In this document: positions 8,942-17,882 of the stretch, piece after piece
How positions within the stretch are numbered: the stretch's first letter is position 1
Layout: each line of letters starts with the position of its first letter
From: Sphingomonas montanisoli
GTDB lineage: Bacteria; Pseudomonadota; Alphaproteobacteria; Sphingomonadales; Sphingomonadaceae
Direction: 5' to 3'
Assembly (NCBI RefSeq): GCF_008274695.1
Contig: NZ_VTOU01000004.1
Location: 124,001 to 188,000 of the forward strand
Length of the DNA stretch: 64,000 bases
Notes under the pieces: generated by a model
Seen by the model: only the letters and a program-made list of their open reading frames with translations
Told to the model about the DNA's origin: nothing
The model's database searches: none
Translations under genes and position numbers: made by a program

Positions 8942-9952
8942 ATGATGCGTCGGCTGACGTCACATGCGGCCGGAGGGCCGAAGACGCTGGTGTTGGACGA
9001 CGCGCCCGATCCGGTCGCGGGCACCGGGCAGGTGCTCGTGCGGATCGCCGCCTGTTCGGTCAACTATCCCGACAGCCTGATCATCGAGGACAAGTATCAA
9101 TATAAGCCCGAACGCCCCTTCGCGCCCGGGTGCGAGATTGCCGGCGTGATCGAGGCGGTGGGCGCGGGCGTGGCTACGGGCGGGACTGGCCACAAGGTCG
9201 GCGACCGGGTGATGGCGATGAGTGGATGGGGCGGCATGGCCGATCGGATCGCGATCCCGGCCGCGGCCGCCTGGGCCATCCCCGACGCGATGCCGTTCGA
9301 ACACGGCGCGGCGTTCATCATGACCTACGGCACCGCTTATCATGCCCTGGTGCAGCGGGCGGCGGCGAAGCCGGGGGAGACGCTGCTGGTGATGGGCGCG
9401 GCGGGCGGCGTGGGGCTGGCGGCGGTCGAGATCGGTGCGGCGCTGGGACTCAAAGTCGTCGCGGGAGTGTCCAGCGACGCGAAGCTGGCGATCGCGCGGG
9501 GCTATGGCGCGGTTGACGGCTTCGTCTATCCGCGCGGGCCGCTGGACAAGGATGGAAAGCGCGCGTTGGCTGCACGGGTGAAGGCGCTGTGTCCGGACGG
9601 GATCGATATGGTGATCGATCCGGTCGGCGGCGACCTGACCGAGGCGGCGATACGGGGCCTGAACTGGGGCGGGCGGCTGCTGATCGTCGGGTTCCCCGCA
9701 GGCATCGCGGCGATTCCGGCGAACCTGCTGCTGCTCAAGGGCGCGGCGGCGATAGGGGTGTTCTACGGCCACTTCACCGAGATCGAGCCCCAGGTCGACG
9801 CGTCGAACATGAAGGCGCTGCTCGATCTCTATAGCGCCGGCAAGCTCAGGCCACCGATCAGCGCGCGTTATCCGCTGGAGCATGGCGCCGCAGCGATCGC
9901 GGCGCTGTCCGATCCGGCCGCCCACGGCAAGATCATCGTCGAGGTCGCATGA
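8942..9952 (+). CDS. Zinc-type alcohol dehydrogenase-like / NADPH:quinone oxidoreductase family protein
   Basis: A 336-residue medium-chain dehydrogenase/reductase. The N-terminal GroES-like domain (SVNYPDSLIIEDKYQYKPERPFAPGCEIAG) lacks the catalytic zinc cysteine/histidine set, placing it in the zinc-free quinone oxidoreductase/enoyl reductase branch. The Rossmann motif GAAGGVGLAAVEIG binds NADPH. The start is MM at 8942/8945 behind GAGGGGAGGGG, an unusually strong ribosome binding site. It is divergent from the acyl-CoA ligase and shares a 110-base promoter region with it. The last base pairs overlap a short ATG frame at 9949. The reaction is probably reduction of a quinone or an alpha,beta-unsaturated acyl compound. 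Confidence 0.88.
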   Translation: MMRRLTSHAAGGPKTLVLDDAPDPVAGTGQVLVRIAACSVNYPDSLIIEDKYQYKPERPFAPGCEIAGVIEAVGAGVATGGTGHKVGDRVMAMSGWGGMADRIAIPAAAAWAIPDAMPFEHGAAFIMTYGTAYHALVQRAAAKPGETLLVMGAAGGVGLAAVEIGAALGLKVVAGVSSDAKLAIARGYGAVDGFVYPRGPLDKDGKRALAARVKALCPDGIDMVIDPVGGDLTEAAIRGLNWGGRLLIVGFPAGIAAIPANLLLLKGAAAIGVFYGHFTEIEPQVDASNMKALLDLYSAGKLRPPISARYPLEHGAAAIAALSDPAAHGKIIVEVA

Positions 9953-10032
9953 GCGATATCGACGAACAGTCGCTCGCGCGATGGAAGTGCGATGCGCTCA
10001 ACCTCACGAGATTCCAGCTTCGGCTGGGATGA
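9949..10032 (+). pseudogene. 27-codon remnant ORF truncated at a family B repeat
   Basis: ATG overlaps the stop codon of the preceding gene (ATGA), the normal junction of a co-translated partner. The frame gives MSDIDEQSLARWKCDALNL and then runs into CCAGCTTCGGCTGGGATGACG (10014-10034), which is half of a family B repeat and supplies the stop codon. The polar, charged beginning looks like a real N-terminus. I infer that a downstream partner gene was cut short by the repeat or by a deletion ending in it. It could equally be a chance frame; no domain can be recognised. Confidence 0.25.
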
Positions 10033-10034
10033 CG
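10010..10034. repeat. Family B half-repeat, copy B1
   Basis: CCAGC-ttc-GGCTGG followed by GATGACG is one arm of the repeat seen complete at 57440-57521. Only one hairpin remains. Confidence 0.5.
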
Positions 10035-10131
10035 GCCAAGGCCAAGGCCGCGCTTGACTCCATCCCGCAAGTGAGTGCCCATTGGCGACATGACGCCCGG
10101 AGAGGCGCGGACCTAGGAGCGGAGACGGGCG

Positions 10132-11538
10132 ATGACGGACTATCCGATGTTGATCGACGGCAAGCTGATTGCGGGCGGAGAGGCGCTCGACGTCATCAAC
10201 CCGGCGACGGGCGAAGCGTTCACCAAGGTCGCCCGCGCCTCCGAAGCGGATTTCATGGGGGCGATCGCAGCGGCCAAGCGCGCGCAGAAGGGCTGGGCCG
10301 CGACCCCGCTCGATGAGCGCCGCGCCAAGTTGCTCGAACTCGCCGACTATATCGATGCCAATGCCGACAGGATCGCGCGCACGCTGGTGATGGAACAGGG
10401 CAAGCCGCTGGGCGAGGCGCAGATGGAAGTCGGCTTCGCGCCTGCCTTCATCCGCTATTTCAGCGAGCAGAGCCTCGATCCCGAAGTCGTGCAGGACGAC
10501 GCCGACTATCTGATCGAGATGCATTACAAGCCGCTGGGCGTGGTCGCGGGGATCACGCCCTGGAACTTCCCGTTCCTGATCGGGGTGTACAAGCTGGCGC
10601 CCGCGCTGTTGCTGGGCAACGCCTTCATCTGGAAGCCCGCGCCGACGACGCCGGTGACGGCGCTGATCCTCGCCGAGGCGCTGAACAAGATTTTCCCGGC
10701 GGGTGTGGTCAACATCGTGATCGACAAGAACGAACTTGGTCACATCCTGACCAACCATCCCGATGTCGCGAAGGTCAGCTTCACCGGGTCGACCGCGACG
10801 GGTCGCAAGGTGATGGAGGCGGCGGCATCGTCGCTCAAGCGGCTGACGCTGGAACTGGGCGGCAACGATGCGGGCATCGTCCTGCCCGACGCAGACATCA
10901 AGAAGACCGCGCAGCGCGTGACGGGCAGCGCCTTCTTCAACGCGGGGCAGGTGTGCATCGCGCTCAAGCGACTCTACGTCCACCGCTCGATCTACGATCA
11001 GATGTGCGACGCGCTGGCCGAGGAGGTCGGGCTGCTCGCGGTCGGCGACGGGCTGGAGCAGGGGACGCGCGTCGGCCCGCTGCAGAATGCGATGCAATAT
11101 GAGAAGGCGACCCGCTATCTCGATGCGGCGGCGGCCGATGGGCGGATCATCGTGGGCGGCAAGCGCAAGGAAGGCGCGGGTTACTTCGTCGAGCCGACTT
11201 TGGTGCGTGACATCGCCGACGGCTCCGCGCTGGTCGACGAGGAACAGTTCGCGCCGATCCTGCCGATAATCGCGTTCGACGAGATCGACGAGGTGATCGA
11301 TCGCGCCAACTCGTCCGAATATGGGCTGGGCGGATCGGTATGGTCCGAGGACGTGGCGGCGGCGGACGCGGTCGCGGCGCGGATGGACAGCGGCACGATC
11401 TGGATCAACCACCACACCCATTTCGGCCCGCACATCCCTTTCGCGGGCGCCAAGCAATCGGGCATCGGCACCGAATTCGGACGCGAAGGCATGTTGGAGT
11501 TTTCGCAGCGCTCGGTCGTGAGCCGGATGCGGGGCTAG
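10132..11538 (+). CDS. NAD(P)-dependent aldehyde dehydrogenase
   Basis: A 468-residue ALDH-superfamily enzyme oxidising an aldehyde to its acid. Motifs: GITPWNFPF (substrate/cofactor channel), WKPAPTTP, the FTGSTATGRKV Rossmann contact, the general base Glu241 in LELGGND, and the nucleophile Cys275 in NAGQVCIALKR. It ends with the usual PFAGAKQSGIGTEFG. Length and motifs fit succinate-semialdehyde/aryl-aldehyde dehydrogenase subfamilies, but specificity is open. The start is supported by GGAGACGGGCG upstream. It is co-oriented with the MDR gene 180 bases away and convergent with metQ across repeat C1. Confidence 0.9.
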   Translation: MTDYPMLIDGKLIAGGEALDVINPATGEAFTKVARASEADFMGAIAAAKRAQKGWAATPLDERRAKLLELADYIDANADRIARTLVMEQGKPLGEAQMEVGFAPAFIRYFSEQSLDPEVVQDDADYLIEMHYKPLGVVAGITPWNFPFLIGVYKLAPALLLGNAFIWKPAPTTPVTALILAEALNKIFPAGVVNIVIDKNELGHILTNHPDVAKVSFTGSTATGRKVMEAAASSLKRLTLELGGNDAGIVLPDADIKKTAQRVTGSAFFNAGQVCIALKRLYVHRSIYDQMCDALAEEVGLLAVGDGLEQGTRVGPLQNAMQYEKATRYLDAAAADGRIIVGGKRKEGAGYFVEPTLVRDIADGSALVDEEQFAPILPIIAFDEIDEVIDRANSSEYGLGGSVWSEDVAAADAVAARMDSGTIWINHHTHFGPHIPFAGAKQSGIGTEFGREGMLEFSQRSVVSRMRG

Positions 11539-11544
11539 TTCCAA

Positions 11545-11668
11545 CCCTCCCCCGCCAGGGGGAGGTGGCGCTGAAAGCGACGGAGGGGGAGGGCACGACG
11601 CATAACGAGTTGGCTGCTTCCTCCCCCTCCGTCAGCTACCGCTGACACCTCCCCCTGGCGGGGGAGGA
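11545..11668. repeat. Family C nested palindrome, copy C1
   Basis: The element begins CCTCCCCCGCCAGGGGGAGG and ends CCTCCCCCTGGCGGGGGAGG. Its middle carries CGGAGGGGGAGG and the mirrored CCTCCCCCTCCGTCAGC, so two small hairpins are nested in one long cruciform-capable palindrome. It lies between the convergent aldehyde dehydrogenase and metQ genes, where it may also stop transcription. Relatives are at 21066, 35183 and 54982. Confidence 0.8.
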
Positions 11669-11739
11669 TGAGCTAGAGACCTTCACCACCACCGACTGCG
11701 CGTGGGAAAGGCGGCGCGCGACCGAGCAGATGGGCCTTC

Positions 11740-12534
11740 TCAGAAGGCCGGGATCACCGCACCCTTGTAACGCTGCTCGATGAACGCCTTCGTCTCGGGG
11801 CTGCGGAGCGCCGCGACCAGCTTCACGACGCGCGGATCGTCCCGCGCGCTTTCGGGGCCGACGACGAAGTTGACATAGGGGCTGTCCTTACCCTCGATCA
11901 CGAGCGCGTCCTGACCGGGGCGCAGCTTCGCCTCCAGCGCGTAATTGGTGTTGATCAGGGCCAGATCGACCTGATCGATCACGCGGGGCAGGGTGGCGCC
12001 CTCCAACTGCTTGAACACATATTTGTGCGGGTTTTCGGCGATGTCGCGGGGCGATGCCGTCATGCCCGCGCCGGGCTTGAGTTTGATCAGGCCCGCTTTC
12101 TGGAGGAGGATCAAGGCGCGGCCGCTGGTGCTGGCATCGTTGGGGATCGCGATGGTCGCGCCGTCGGGCACGTCCTTGAGCGTCTTCCATTTCTTCGAAT
12201 AGCCGCCGAGCGGCTCGACATGGACGCCCGCGATCGTGACGAGATTGGTGCCGCGCGCCTTGTTGAACTCGGCAAGGTAGCTTTCGGTCTCGAAATAGCT
12301 GACCGCGATGCGGCCTTCGGCGACCTGCACGTTGGGCTGCACATAATCGTTGAACACGCGGATATCGAGTTTCAGCCCGTCCCTGGCGAGACCGGGCTTC
12401 ACCGCCTCGAGGATCTCGGCGTGGGGCACGGCGGTCGCGGCGACCGTCAGCGTGTTGGGATCGGCGGGGGCGGCGTCCTTCTTGCAGCCGGCGAGCGCAA
12501 GTGCTGCGAAGGCGATGAGGGCGAGAGAGCGCAT
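11740..12534 (-). CDS. metQ: Methionine ABC transporter substrate-binding lipoprotein MetQ
   Basis: A 264-residue NlpA/MetQ-family lipoprotein. A signal peptide ends in the lipobox LAGC (Cys16), so the protein is anchored and presents D/L-methionine to MetNI. Family features: TVAATAVPHAEILEAVKP at the N-terminus, FNDYVQPN, SYFETESYLAEFNK, GGYSKKWK, IPNDASTSGRALILL and LINTNYALEA. It is last in the metN-metI-metQ operon, 11 bases after metI. A perfect 17-bp palindrome, GGCCTTCT-c-AGAAGGCC (11733-11749), spans its stop codon and may stabilise or terminate the message. No SAM riboswitch is visible upstream of the operon. Confidence 0.92.
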   Translation of the reverse strand: MRSLALIAFAALALAGCKKDAAPADPNTLTVAATAVPHAEILEAVKPGLARDGLKLDIRVFNDYVQPNVQVAEGRIAVSYFETESYLAEFNKARGTNLVTIAGVHVEPLGGYSKKWKTLKDVPDGATIAIPNDASTSGRALILLQKAGLIKLKPGAGMTASPRDIAENPHKYVFKQLEGATLPRVIDQVDLALINTNYALEAKLRPGQDALVIEGKDSPYVNFVVGPESARDDPRVVKLVAALRSPETKAFIEQRYKGAVIPAF

Positions 12535-12545
12535 GGGCGGACTTT

Positions 12546-13208
12546 CTATCGGCGGCTGAAATGACGGACGAGGCGATCGCCCGCCATCTGAAGCAATTGG
12601 ACGAGGATCAGCAAGAGGACGACCGTGACGATCATCACGTCGGTCTGGAACCGTTGATAGCCGAAGCGGATCGCGAGATCGCCAAGCCCGCCCGCGCCAA
12701 CCACGCCGGCCATCGCGGTGAAGGAGACGAGCGCGACCGCGGTGACGGTGATACCGGCGAGAATCCCCGGCATCGCCTCCGGGATCAAAGCGCGCAGGAC
12801 GAGGTCACGCGTCGTGGCGCCCATCGCGGTGACCGCTTCGATCGTGTCGCGCCCGACCTCGCGCAGCGCCAGTTCGACGAGGCGCGCGAAGAAGGGCGCG
12901 GCGGCCACGACCAGAGGCGGGATCGCGCCGACGACGCCGAGCGATGTGCCGACGAGCGCAACCGTGAGCGGGATCATCACGATCAGCAGGATGATGAAGG
13001 GCACCGATCGCAGCAGGTTGACGACCAGCGACAGCCCCAGATGCGCGACGCGGTTCGCCCAGACCTGTCCAGGACTGGCGAGGAACAGGACGACGCCGAG
13101 CGGGAGTCCGATGGCGACGGTGAGGATCAGCGAGCCGGAGAGCATCGCGAGCGTGTCGAGCGTGGCCTGGCCGATGTCGGACCAGTCTATCGAATCGAAG
13201 TCGATCAT
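12546..13208 (-). CDS. metI: Methionine ABC transporter permease MetI
   Basis: A 220-residue inner-membrane permease with about five membrane segments. The cytoplasmic coupling loop EAVTAMGATTRDLVLRALIPEAMPGI matches the EAA motif of BPD-type ABC permeases, and VGAGGLGDLAIRFGYQRF is the conserved C-terminal MetI stretch. ATG 13208 overlaps the metN stop as ATGA, indicating translational coupling; the frame continues upstream but only as a shadow of metN. It works with MetN and MetQ to import methionine. Confidence 0.92.
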   Translation of the reverse strand: MIDFDSIDWSDIGQATLDTLAMLSGSLILTVAIGLPLGVVLFLASPGQVWANRVAHLGLSLVVNLLRSVPFIILLIVMIPLTVALVGTSLGVVGAIPPLVVAAAPFFARLVELALREVGRDTIEAVTAMGATTRDLVLRALIPEAMPGILAGITVTAVALVSFTAMAGVVGAGGLGDLAIRFGYQRFQTDVMIVTVVLLLILVQLLQMAGDRLVRHFSRR

Positions 13209-14173
13209 GACACCGCTCCGTAGGTGGCGAGCGCCGCGACGGCGGCTTCGGCATCGCCGGTGACGCCGAGGGTCAACTGGCCGTAGCGCCCCTGCCGGAA
13301 GCGGCCGATATGGCCGCCGAGGACGACGAGATCGACCCCGGTCTCGCGCGCGACGCGGGTGAGGACCGGCTGGGCGATGGCATCGCCTTCGAAGGTGAGG
13401 CGGACGACGCGGCCGGGGAAATCGGCGTGATCGGCATGCCCTTCGCCGGCTTGGGCGAGCAGACGGCGGGTTTCGGCGGCTTGCGGGCGCAGGAAGATGT
13501 CGGCGACGGGGCCGGTTTCGACAAGGCGGCCGGCATCGAGCACGGCGACGCGATCGCACACCTCGCGCACCACCTCCATTTCGTGCGTGATCATCACGAT
13601 GGTGAGGCCGAGATCGCGGTTGAGATCGGCGATGAGGGACAGGATGTCGCGCGTGGTTTCGGGATCGAGCGCGCTGGTCGCCTCATCGCACAGCAGGATG
13701 CGCGCGTCCCCAGCGATGGCGCGCGCAATGCCGACGCGCTGCTTCTGCCCGCCCGAAAGCTGGCCCGGATATTTGTGGCCGTGGGCGGCGAGACCGACCC
13801 GATCGAGCAGATCGGCGACGCGCGCCTTGCGGGCGTCGGCGGGGACGCCCGCGATGCGCAGCGGCAGCGCCATATTGTCCGCAACGGTGGCCGAGGAGAG
13901 CAGGCCGAATTGCTGGAAGATCATGCCGACCCGCCGGCGCAGCGCGCGCATATCGGCGGGCCGGGCGGCGCCGACATCCTGTCCGTCGACCACCACGCGC
14001 CCGCTGCTGGGGCGTTCGAGGCCGTTGATCAGGCGGACCAGCGTGGATTTGCCCGCGCCCGACCGGCCAATGACGCCGAAAATCTCGCTGGCGGCGATCG
14101 ACAGGGTCACGTCGTGAAGCGCGGGAAGGCCGCCGGTCGTGAACGTCTTGGCGACCGATTCGAACTGGATCAT
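13205..14173 (-). CDS. metN: Methionine ABC transporter ATP-binding protein MetN
   Basis: A 322-residue ABC ATPase. Walker A is GRSGAGKST, the signature is LSGGQKQRVGIARAI, Walker B is ILLCDEATSALD, and the switch histidine lies in MITHEM. The C-terminal roughly 80 residues form the NIL domain, which binds methionine and causes trans-inhibition in MetN proteins. It is first gene of metNIQ, overlapping metI by 4 bases. It is divergent from the TonB receptor gene over a 193-base region. I see no clear regulator site for the met side. Confidence 0.93.
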   Translation of the reverse strand: MIQFESVAKTFTTGGLPALHDVTLSIAASEIFGVIGRSGAGKSTLVRLINGLERPSSGRVVVDGQDVGAARPADMRALRRRVGMIFQQFGLLSSATVADNMALPLRIAGVPADARKARVADLLDRVGLAAHGHKYPGQLSGGQKQRVGIARAIAGDARILLCDEATSALDPETTRDILSLIADLNRDLGLTIVMITHEMEVVREVCDRVAVLDAGRLVETGPVADIFLRPQAAETRRLLAQAGEGHADHADFPGRVVRLTFEGDAIAQPVLTRVARETGVDLVVLGGHIGRFRQGRYGQLTLGVTGDAEAAVAALATYGAVS

Positions 14174-14293
14174 CGGTGGCTCTTTATACTATCATATTGG
14201 TAGGAAATAGCGTTCGTTCCCCATCTTCTAGCAGATGCGCCGAACCCCGCCAGCGGTGCTGTGCCTTTTGGGACACGCTCTGTTTCAAATTGT

Positions 14294-14308
14294 TGCGAGT
14301 GACTTGCA
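14294..14308 (+). promoter_or_regulatory. Possible Fur-type site upstream of the siderophore receptor
   Basis: TTGCGAGTGACTTGCA contains TGC-n9-GCA (14294-14308), the half-site spacing I associate with alphaproteobacterial Fur sites. It lies about 60 bases before the TonB receptor start, where iron control would be expected. The consensus is recalled, not computed. Confidence 0.35.
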
Positions 14309-14330
14309 GTAGCTTGTGTGAGAAGCTACT
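14308..14330. promoter_or_regulatory. 8-bp inverted repeat upstream of the receptor gene
   Basis: AGTAGCTT (14308-14315) and AAGCTACT (14323-14330) form perfect arms around GTGTGAG. There is no T-run, so it is not a terminator. It overlaps the edge of the TGC-n9-GCA site and may be a second operator or a 5' leader hairpin. Confidence 0.35.
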
Positions 14331-14366
14331 CGCCACGCTTTCCAAATATCGATCGCGGAGTGAGAC

Positions 14367-16532
14367 ATGAAGACGTCGTTGGCGTTGCTGGCGGGTTGTG
14401 CGGGGCTGGTTGCCGCACCGCTGTGGGCGCAGGAAGCGTCTGACGATATCATCGTCACCGCGCAGCAGGCGCAGAAACAGGTCGTCAGCGACGGCAATCT
14501 GGGCGTGCTGGGCAACAAGAGCGCGCTCGAAACGCCGTTCAACGTCACGACCTATACCGCGCAGCTGGTGCTCGATCAGCAGGCCGAGACGATCGGCGAC
14601 GTGCTGAAGAACGAACCTTCGGTCCGCACCGCGCAGGGCTTCGGCAACCAGGCCGAACTGTTCGTGATCCGCGGCTTCGCGCTCAGCGGCGATGATGTGG
14701 CGATGGACGGGCTGTTCGGCATCACGCCGCGCCAGCTGGTCTCGCCCGAACTCTATGAGAGCATCCAGGTGCTGAACGGCGCCAACGCCTTCCTGTTCGG
14801 CGCGGCGCCCAGCGGCACCGGCACGGGCGGCGGCATCAACCTGATCCCCAAGCGCGCCGAAAAGACGCTGTTCCGCGCCACCGCCAGCTATGGCGCCGAC
14901 AGCATCTTCGGCGGCAATTTCGATGCGGGCACCCGCTTCGGCGAGGAGGACAGCTTCGGCATCCGCGTGAACGGCGTGTACCGTCGCGGCGACACCGCAA
15001 TCGACAATGACAAGCGCCGCGTCGGCGTGCTGGGCGCGAGCTTCGATTTCCGTCGCGGGCCGGGCCGATTCTTCTTCGACTTCGGTTATGAGAACCAGCA
15101 GGCGTTCCAGCCGCGTCCGCAGGTACGCCTGCTCAACACCGGCGTCGCCGTGCCGCGCGTGCCCGACGCGAACAACAATTATGGCCAGCCTTGGTCCTTC
15201 ACCAAGCTGCGCGACATTTATGCGCTGGCGCGCGTCGAGGTCGACGTGGTCGACAATGTGATGGTCTATGCCGCCGCCGGCATCCGCGACGGGCGCGAGG
15301 ATGGCGAATATTCGACCGTGACCGTCACCAACGCGACCACCGGCGCCGGAACCGGCGCGCGCCTGTTCGTGCCGCGCAAGGACAACAACCAGAGCGGGCA
15401 GGCTGGCATTCGCGGCAAGGTGAGCTTCGCGGGGATGAGCCACGAGTTCAACGCGGGCGGATCGATCAACCTGCAGAGCAACCGCAATTCGTTCCGATCG
15501 GGCACCTTCCCGGCGGCGGTGCGCCCGTGCAGCACCGCGACGACGGTGTTCTGCACCAATCTCTACACGCCGGTTTATGTCGCCAAGCCGGCCGATGCGC
15601 CGACGACCACCGGCGGCAGCCTGACCGATCTGCCGCGCGTGTCGAAGAATGCGTTCAGCAGCCTGTTCCTGTCGGACACGATCGGCTTTGCGGACGATCG
15701 CGTTCTTTTGACCGTGGGCGCGCGGCGCCAGCATCTGAACGTCGAAGCCTATGACCGGGCGACCTTCCGCCGCACGTCGAACTATACCAAGACGGTGACG
15801 ACCCCGGTGGTCGGCCTCGTCGTGCGGCCGACCGAGCGGATTTCGATCTACGCGAACCGCGTCGAGGCGCTGGCGCAGGGGCCGACCGCGCCTGTGACCG
15901 CCGCGAACGTCGCGCCGGGCACGATCTTCCCGCCGTTCCGGTCGAAGCAGTATGAAGTCGGCGGCAAGGTCGCGATCCGCGGGCTGACCGCGACGCTGGC
16001 GCTGTTCCAGACCAAGCAGCCGAGCGCGCTGAGCCAGACCAACCCGGCCAATCCGGGCACCGTGCTGTTCAGTGTCGATGGCGAGCAGCGCAATCGGGGC
16101 ATCGAGTTCAGCTTCAACGGCGAACCGACCGACTGGCTGCGCCTGATCGGCGGCGGCACGATCGTCGACGCCAAGCTGCGCAAGACCGCCAACGGCACCA
16201 ATGACGGCAACGATGCGGTGGGCGTTCCGGGCTATCAGCTCAATGTCGGCTTCGAAGTCGTCCCGCCCTTCCTGAAGGCCGCGACCTTCACCGGCCGCGT
16301 GGTGCGGACCGGCAAGCAATATGTCGATCCGACCAATCTGCAGCGGCTCGACAGCTGGACCCGCTTCGACGTGGGCATGCGGTACGTGGTGGTCGCCGAT
16401 GGCCATCCCGTGACGCTGCGCCTGAGCGCGGAGAATATCGACAATCGCCGCTACTGGTATTCGGCGTTCGGCAGCAATCTGGTACAGGGCCAGCCCCGCA
16501 CGGTGAAGGCGTCGGCAACGTTCGAGTATTGA
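14367..16532 (+). CDS. TonB-dependent siderophore receptor
   Basis: A 721-residue outer-membrane receptor. The signal peptide is MKTSLALLAGCAGLVAAPLWAQ, cut near residue 22, followed directly by the TonB box DDIIVTAQ. The plug domain (about residues 45-170) contains IGDVLKNEPSVRTAQGFGNQAELFVIRGF and LFGAAPSGTGTGGGINLIPKRA, typical of ferric-siderophore (ferrichrome/ferripyoverdine-type) receptors. A 22-strand barrel follows, ending in the aromatic VKASATFEY. It heads an operon with a PepSY membrane protein 4 bases downstream. Iron repression is likely, given the possible Fur site upstream. The exact siderophore is not readable. Confidence 0.92.
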   Translation: MKTSLALLAGCAGLVAAPLWAQEASDDIIVTAQQAQKQVVSDGNLGVLGNKSALETPFNVTTYTAQLVLDQQAETIGDVLKNEPSVRTAQGFGNQAELFVIRGFALSGDDVAMDGLFGITPRQLVSPELYESIQVLNGANAFLFGAAPSGTGTGGGINLIPKRAEKTLFRATASYGADSIFGGNFDAGTRFGEEDSFGIRVNGVYRRGDTAIDNDKRRVGVLGASFDFRRGPGRFFFDFGYENQQAFQPRPQVRLLNTGVAVPRVPDANNNYGQPWSFTKLRDIYALARVEVDVVDNVMVYAAAGIRDGREDGEYSTVTVTNATTGAGTGARLFVPRKDNNQSGQAGIRGKVSFAGMSHEFNAGGSINLQSNRNSFRSGTFPAAVRPCSTATTVFCTNLYTPVYVAKPADAPTTTGGSLTDLPRVSKNAFSSLFLSDTIGFADDRVLLTVGARRQHLNVEAYDRATFRRTSNYTKTVTTPVVGLVVRPTERISIYANRVEALAQGPTAPVTAANVAPGTIFPPFRSKQYEVGGKVAIRGLTATLALFQTKQPSALSQTNPANPGTVLFSVDGEQRNRGIEFSFNGEPTDWLRLIGGGTIVDAKLRKTANGTNDGNDAVGVPGYQLNVGFEVVPPFLKAATFTGRVVRTGKQYVDPTNLQRLDSWTRFDVGMRYVVVADGHPVTLRLSAENIDNRRYWYSAFGSNLVQGQPRTVKASATFEY

Positions 16533-16536
16533 TCCG

Positions 16537-17691
16537 ATGACCAACGGAACGATCAAGGCCTGGTATCTCGTCCACAAGTGGACGAGCCTGATCTGCACGG
16601 CGTTCCTGCTGATGCTGTGCCTGACGGGCCTGCCTTTGATCTTCCATGAGGAGATCGACAAGGCGCTGGGCGAGAGCAAGGTGCTGCCGGCGATGCCGGG
16701 GGTGCCGAACCATGACCTCGATCAGATGCTGGCGGCGGCCAAGCGCCTCTATCCGGGCGAGCGGCCGCTGTTCCTGAGCTTCGACGACGATCGCCCGGTG
16801 GTGAACATCACCACCGGGCCGACCGCGCGGGCGACGCGCAAGGAAATGCATATCACCCCGATGGACTTGCGCACGGCCAAGCCGGTGGGGGAGATCGACG
16901 AAGGCGGGGTGATGGGTTTCATCCTGCGCCTGCATGTCGATATGTTCCTGTCCCTGCCGGGGGAATTGTTCCTGGGGTTCATGGGCTTCCTGTTCTGCGT
17001 GGCGACGGTTTCCGGCGTCGTCCTCTACGCGCCGTTCATGCGGAAGCTGGATTTCGGGACGATGCGCTGGTCGAAAAGCCGGCGGGTGCGCTGGCTGGAC
17101 ATGCACAACATGCTGGGCATCGTCACGCTCGCCTGGGTGATGGTCGTCGGGCTGACCGGCGTGATCAACACGCTGAGCGATCCGCTGGTCAACGTGTGGC
17201 GCAGCGACCAACTGGCGAAGCTGACCGCGCCTTATCAGGGGCTGCCGCCGGTGCCTGTTGCGCGGTTCGGTTCGGTGCAGGCGGCGGTGGATACCGCGAA
17301 GGCCGCAGCGCCCGGCACGACGCCGCAGTTCATCGCCTTCCCCGGCGTGCGTTTCACCAGCGAGCATCATTTCGCGGTGTGGCTGCGCGGGGCGACGCCG
17401 GCGACCAAGCAGATCCACACGCCCGCTTTGATCGACGCGCAGACCGGCAAGCTGACCGCTATGGCGCACATGCCGTGGTATATGCTGGCGCTGCGCCTGT
17501 CGCAGCCGCTGCACTTCGGCGATTATGGCGCGATGCCGCTCAAGATATTGTGGGCCTTGCTCGATATCGGGGCGATCGTGATTCTGGGGAGCGGCCTCTA
17601 TCTGTGGATCGGGCGGCGCGCCGGATCGATCGAGGCGCGCATCCGCGAGGTGCGCAGCGGCGCGGCGCTGGCGCCGGTGGCGGCCGAATGA
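16537..17691 (+). CDS. PepSY-associated TM helix protein (iron-regulated membrane protein)
   Basis: A 384-residue inner-membrane protein of the PepSY_TM family. Helix 1 follows WYLVHKWTSLICTAFLLMLCLTGLPLIF. A large periplasmic part with a PepSY-like region lies at about residues 50-130. Helices follow at LGFMGFLFCVATVSGVVLY and around WLDMHNMLGIVTLAWVMVVGLTGVINT, with a last helix near residue 350. His17 and His189 in the membrane segments fit haem coordination; family members are linked to ferric-siderophore reduction. It starts 4 bases after the receptor stop and its own stop overlaps the next start (ATGA), so the genes are translationally coupled. Confidence 0.85.
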   Translation: MTNGTIKAWYLVHKWTSLICTAFLLMLCLTGLPLIFHEEIDKALGESKVLPAMPGVPNHDLDQMLAAAKRLYPGERPLFLSFDDDRPVVNITTGPTARATRKEMHITPMDLRTAKPVGEIDEGGVMGFILRLHVDMFLSLPGELFLGFMGFLFCVATVSGVVLYAPFMRKLDFGTMRWSKSRRVRWLDMHNMLGIVTLAWVMVVGLTGVINTLSDPLVNVWRSDQLAKLTAPYQGLPPVPVARFGSVQAAVDTAKAAAPGTTPQFIAFPGVRFTSEHHFAVWLRGATPATKQIHTPALIDAQTGKLTAMAHMPWYMLALRLSQPLHFGDYGAMPLKILWALLDIGAIVILGSGLYLWIGRRAGSIEARIREVRSGAALAPVAAE

Positions 17692-17882
17692 AGCAGGTTC
17701 GCCTGAAGCCGGGGCACAAGACCGCGCTCGCCATCTTTGCGGTGCCGATGCTGCTGGCGCTGCTCAGCACGATCGGGTTGATCGTCGGTCTGCTCGGCGA
17801 CGGATGGGAGGACGTACTCGCGTGGATCGGCCTTGCCGCGCCGGTTGCGGCCGCTTTCTGGGCATGGCAGCGTCGGCGTTGA
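17688..17882 (+). CDS. Small two-helix membrane protein of the siderophore operon
   Basis: A 64-residue protein starting MKQVRLKPGHKTALAIF. Two hydrophobic segments (about residues 12-33 and 41-58) are joined by GLLGDGWEDV, and it ends in the basic AWQRRR. Its ATG overlaps the PepSY gene stop (ATGA) and its TGA overlaps the next ATG (TGATG), so it lies inside a strictly coupled operon. That placement argues for a real role in ferric-siderophore handling at the inner membrane, perhaps as a partner of the PepSY protein. No motif shows activity. Confidence 0.7.
   Translation: MKQVRLKPGHKTALAIFAVPMLLALLSTIGLIVGLLGDGWEDVLAWIGLAAPVAAAFWAWQRRR

Noticed and set aside
14174-14366. SAM riboswitch upstream of metNIQ
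   Set aside because: The 193-base gap between metN and the receptor gene shows no multi-helix SAM-binding layout, only a short inverted repeat on the receptor side.
14184-16679. An 831-codon minus-strand frame across the TonB receptor
   Set aside because: A codon-bias shadow; the plus-strand protein has a signal peptide, TonB box and barrel end.
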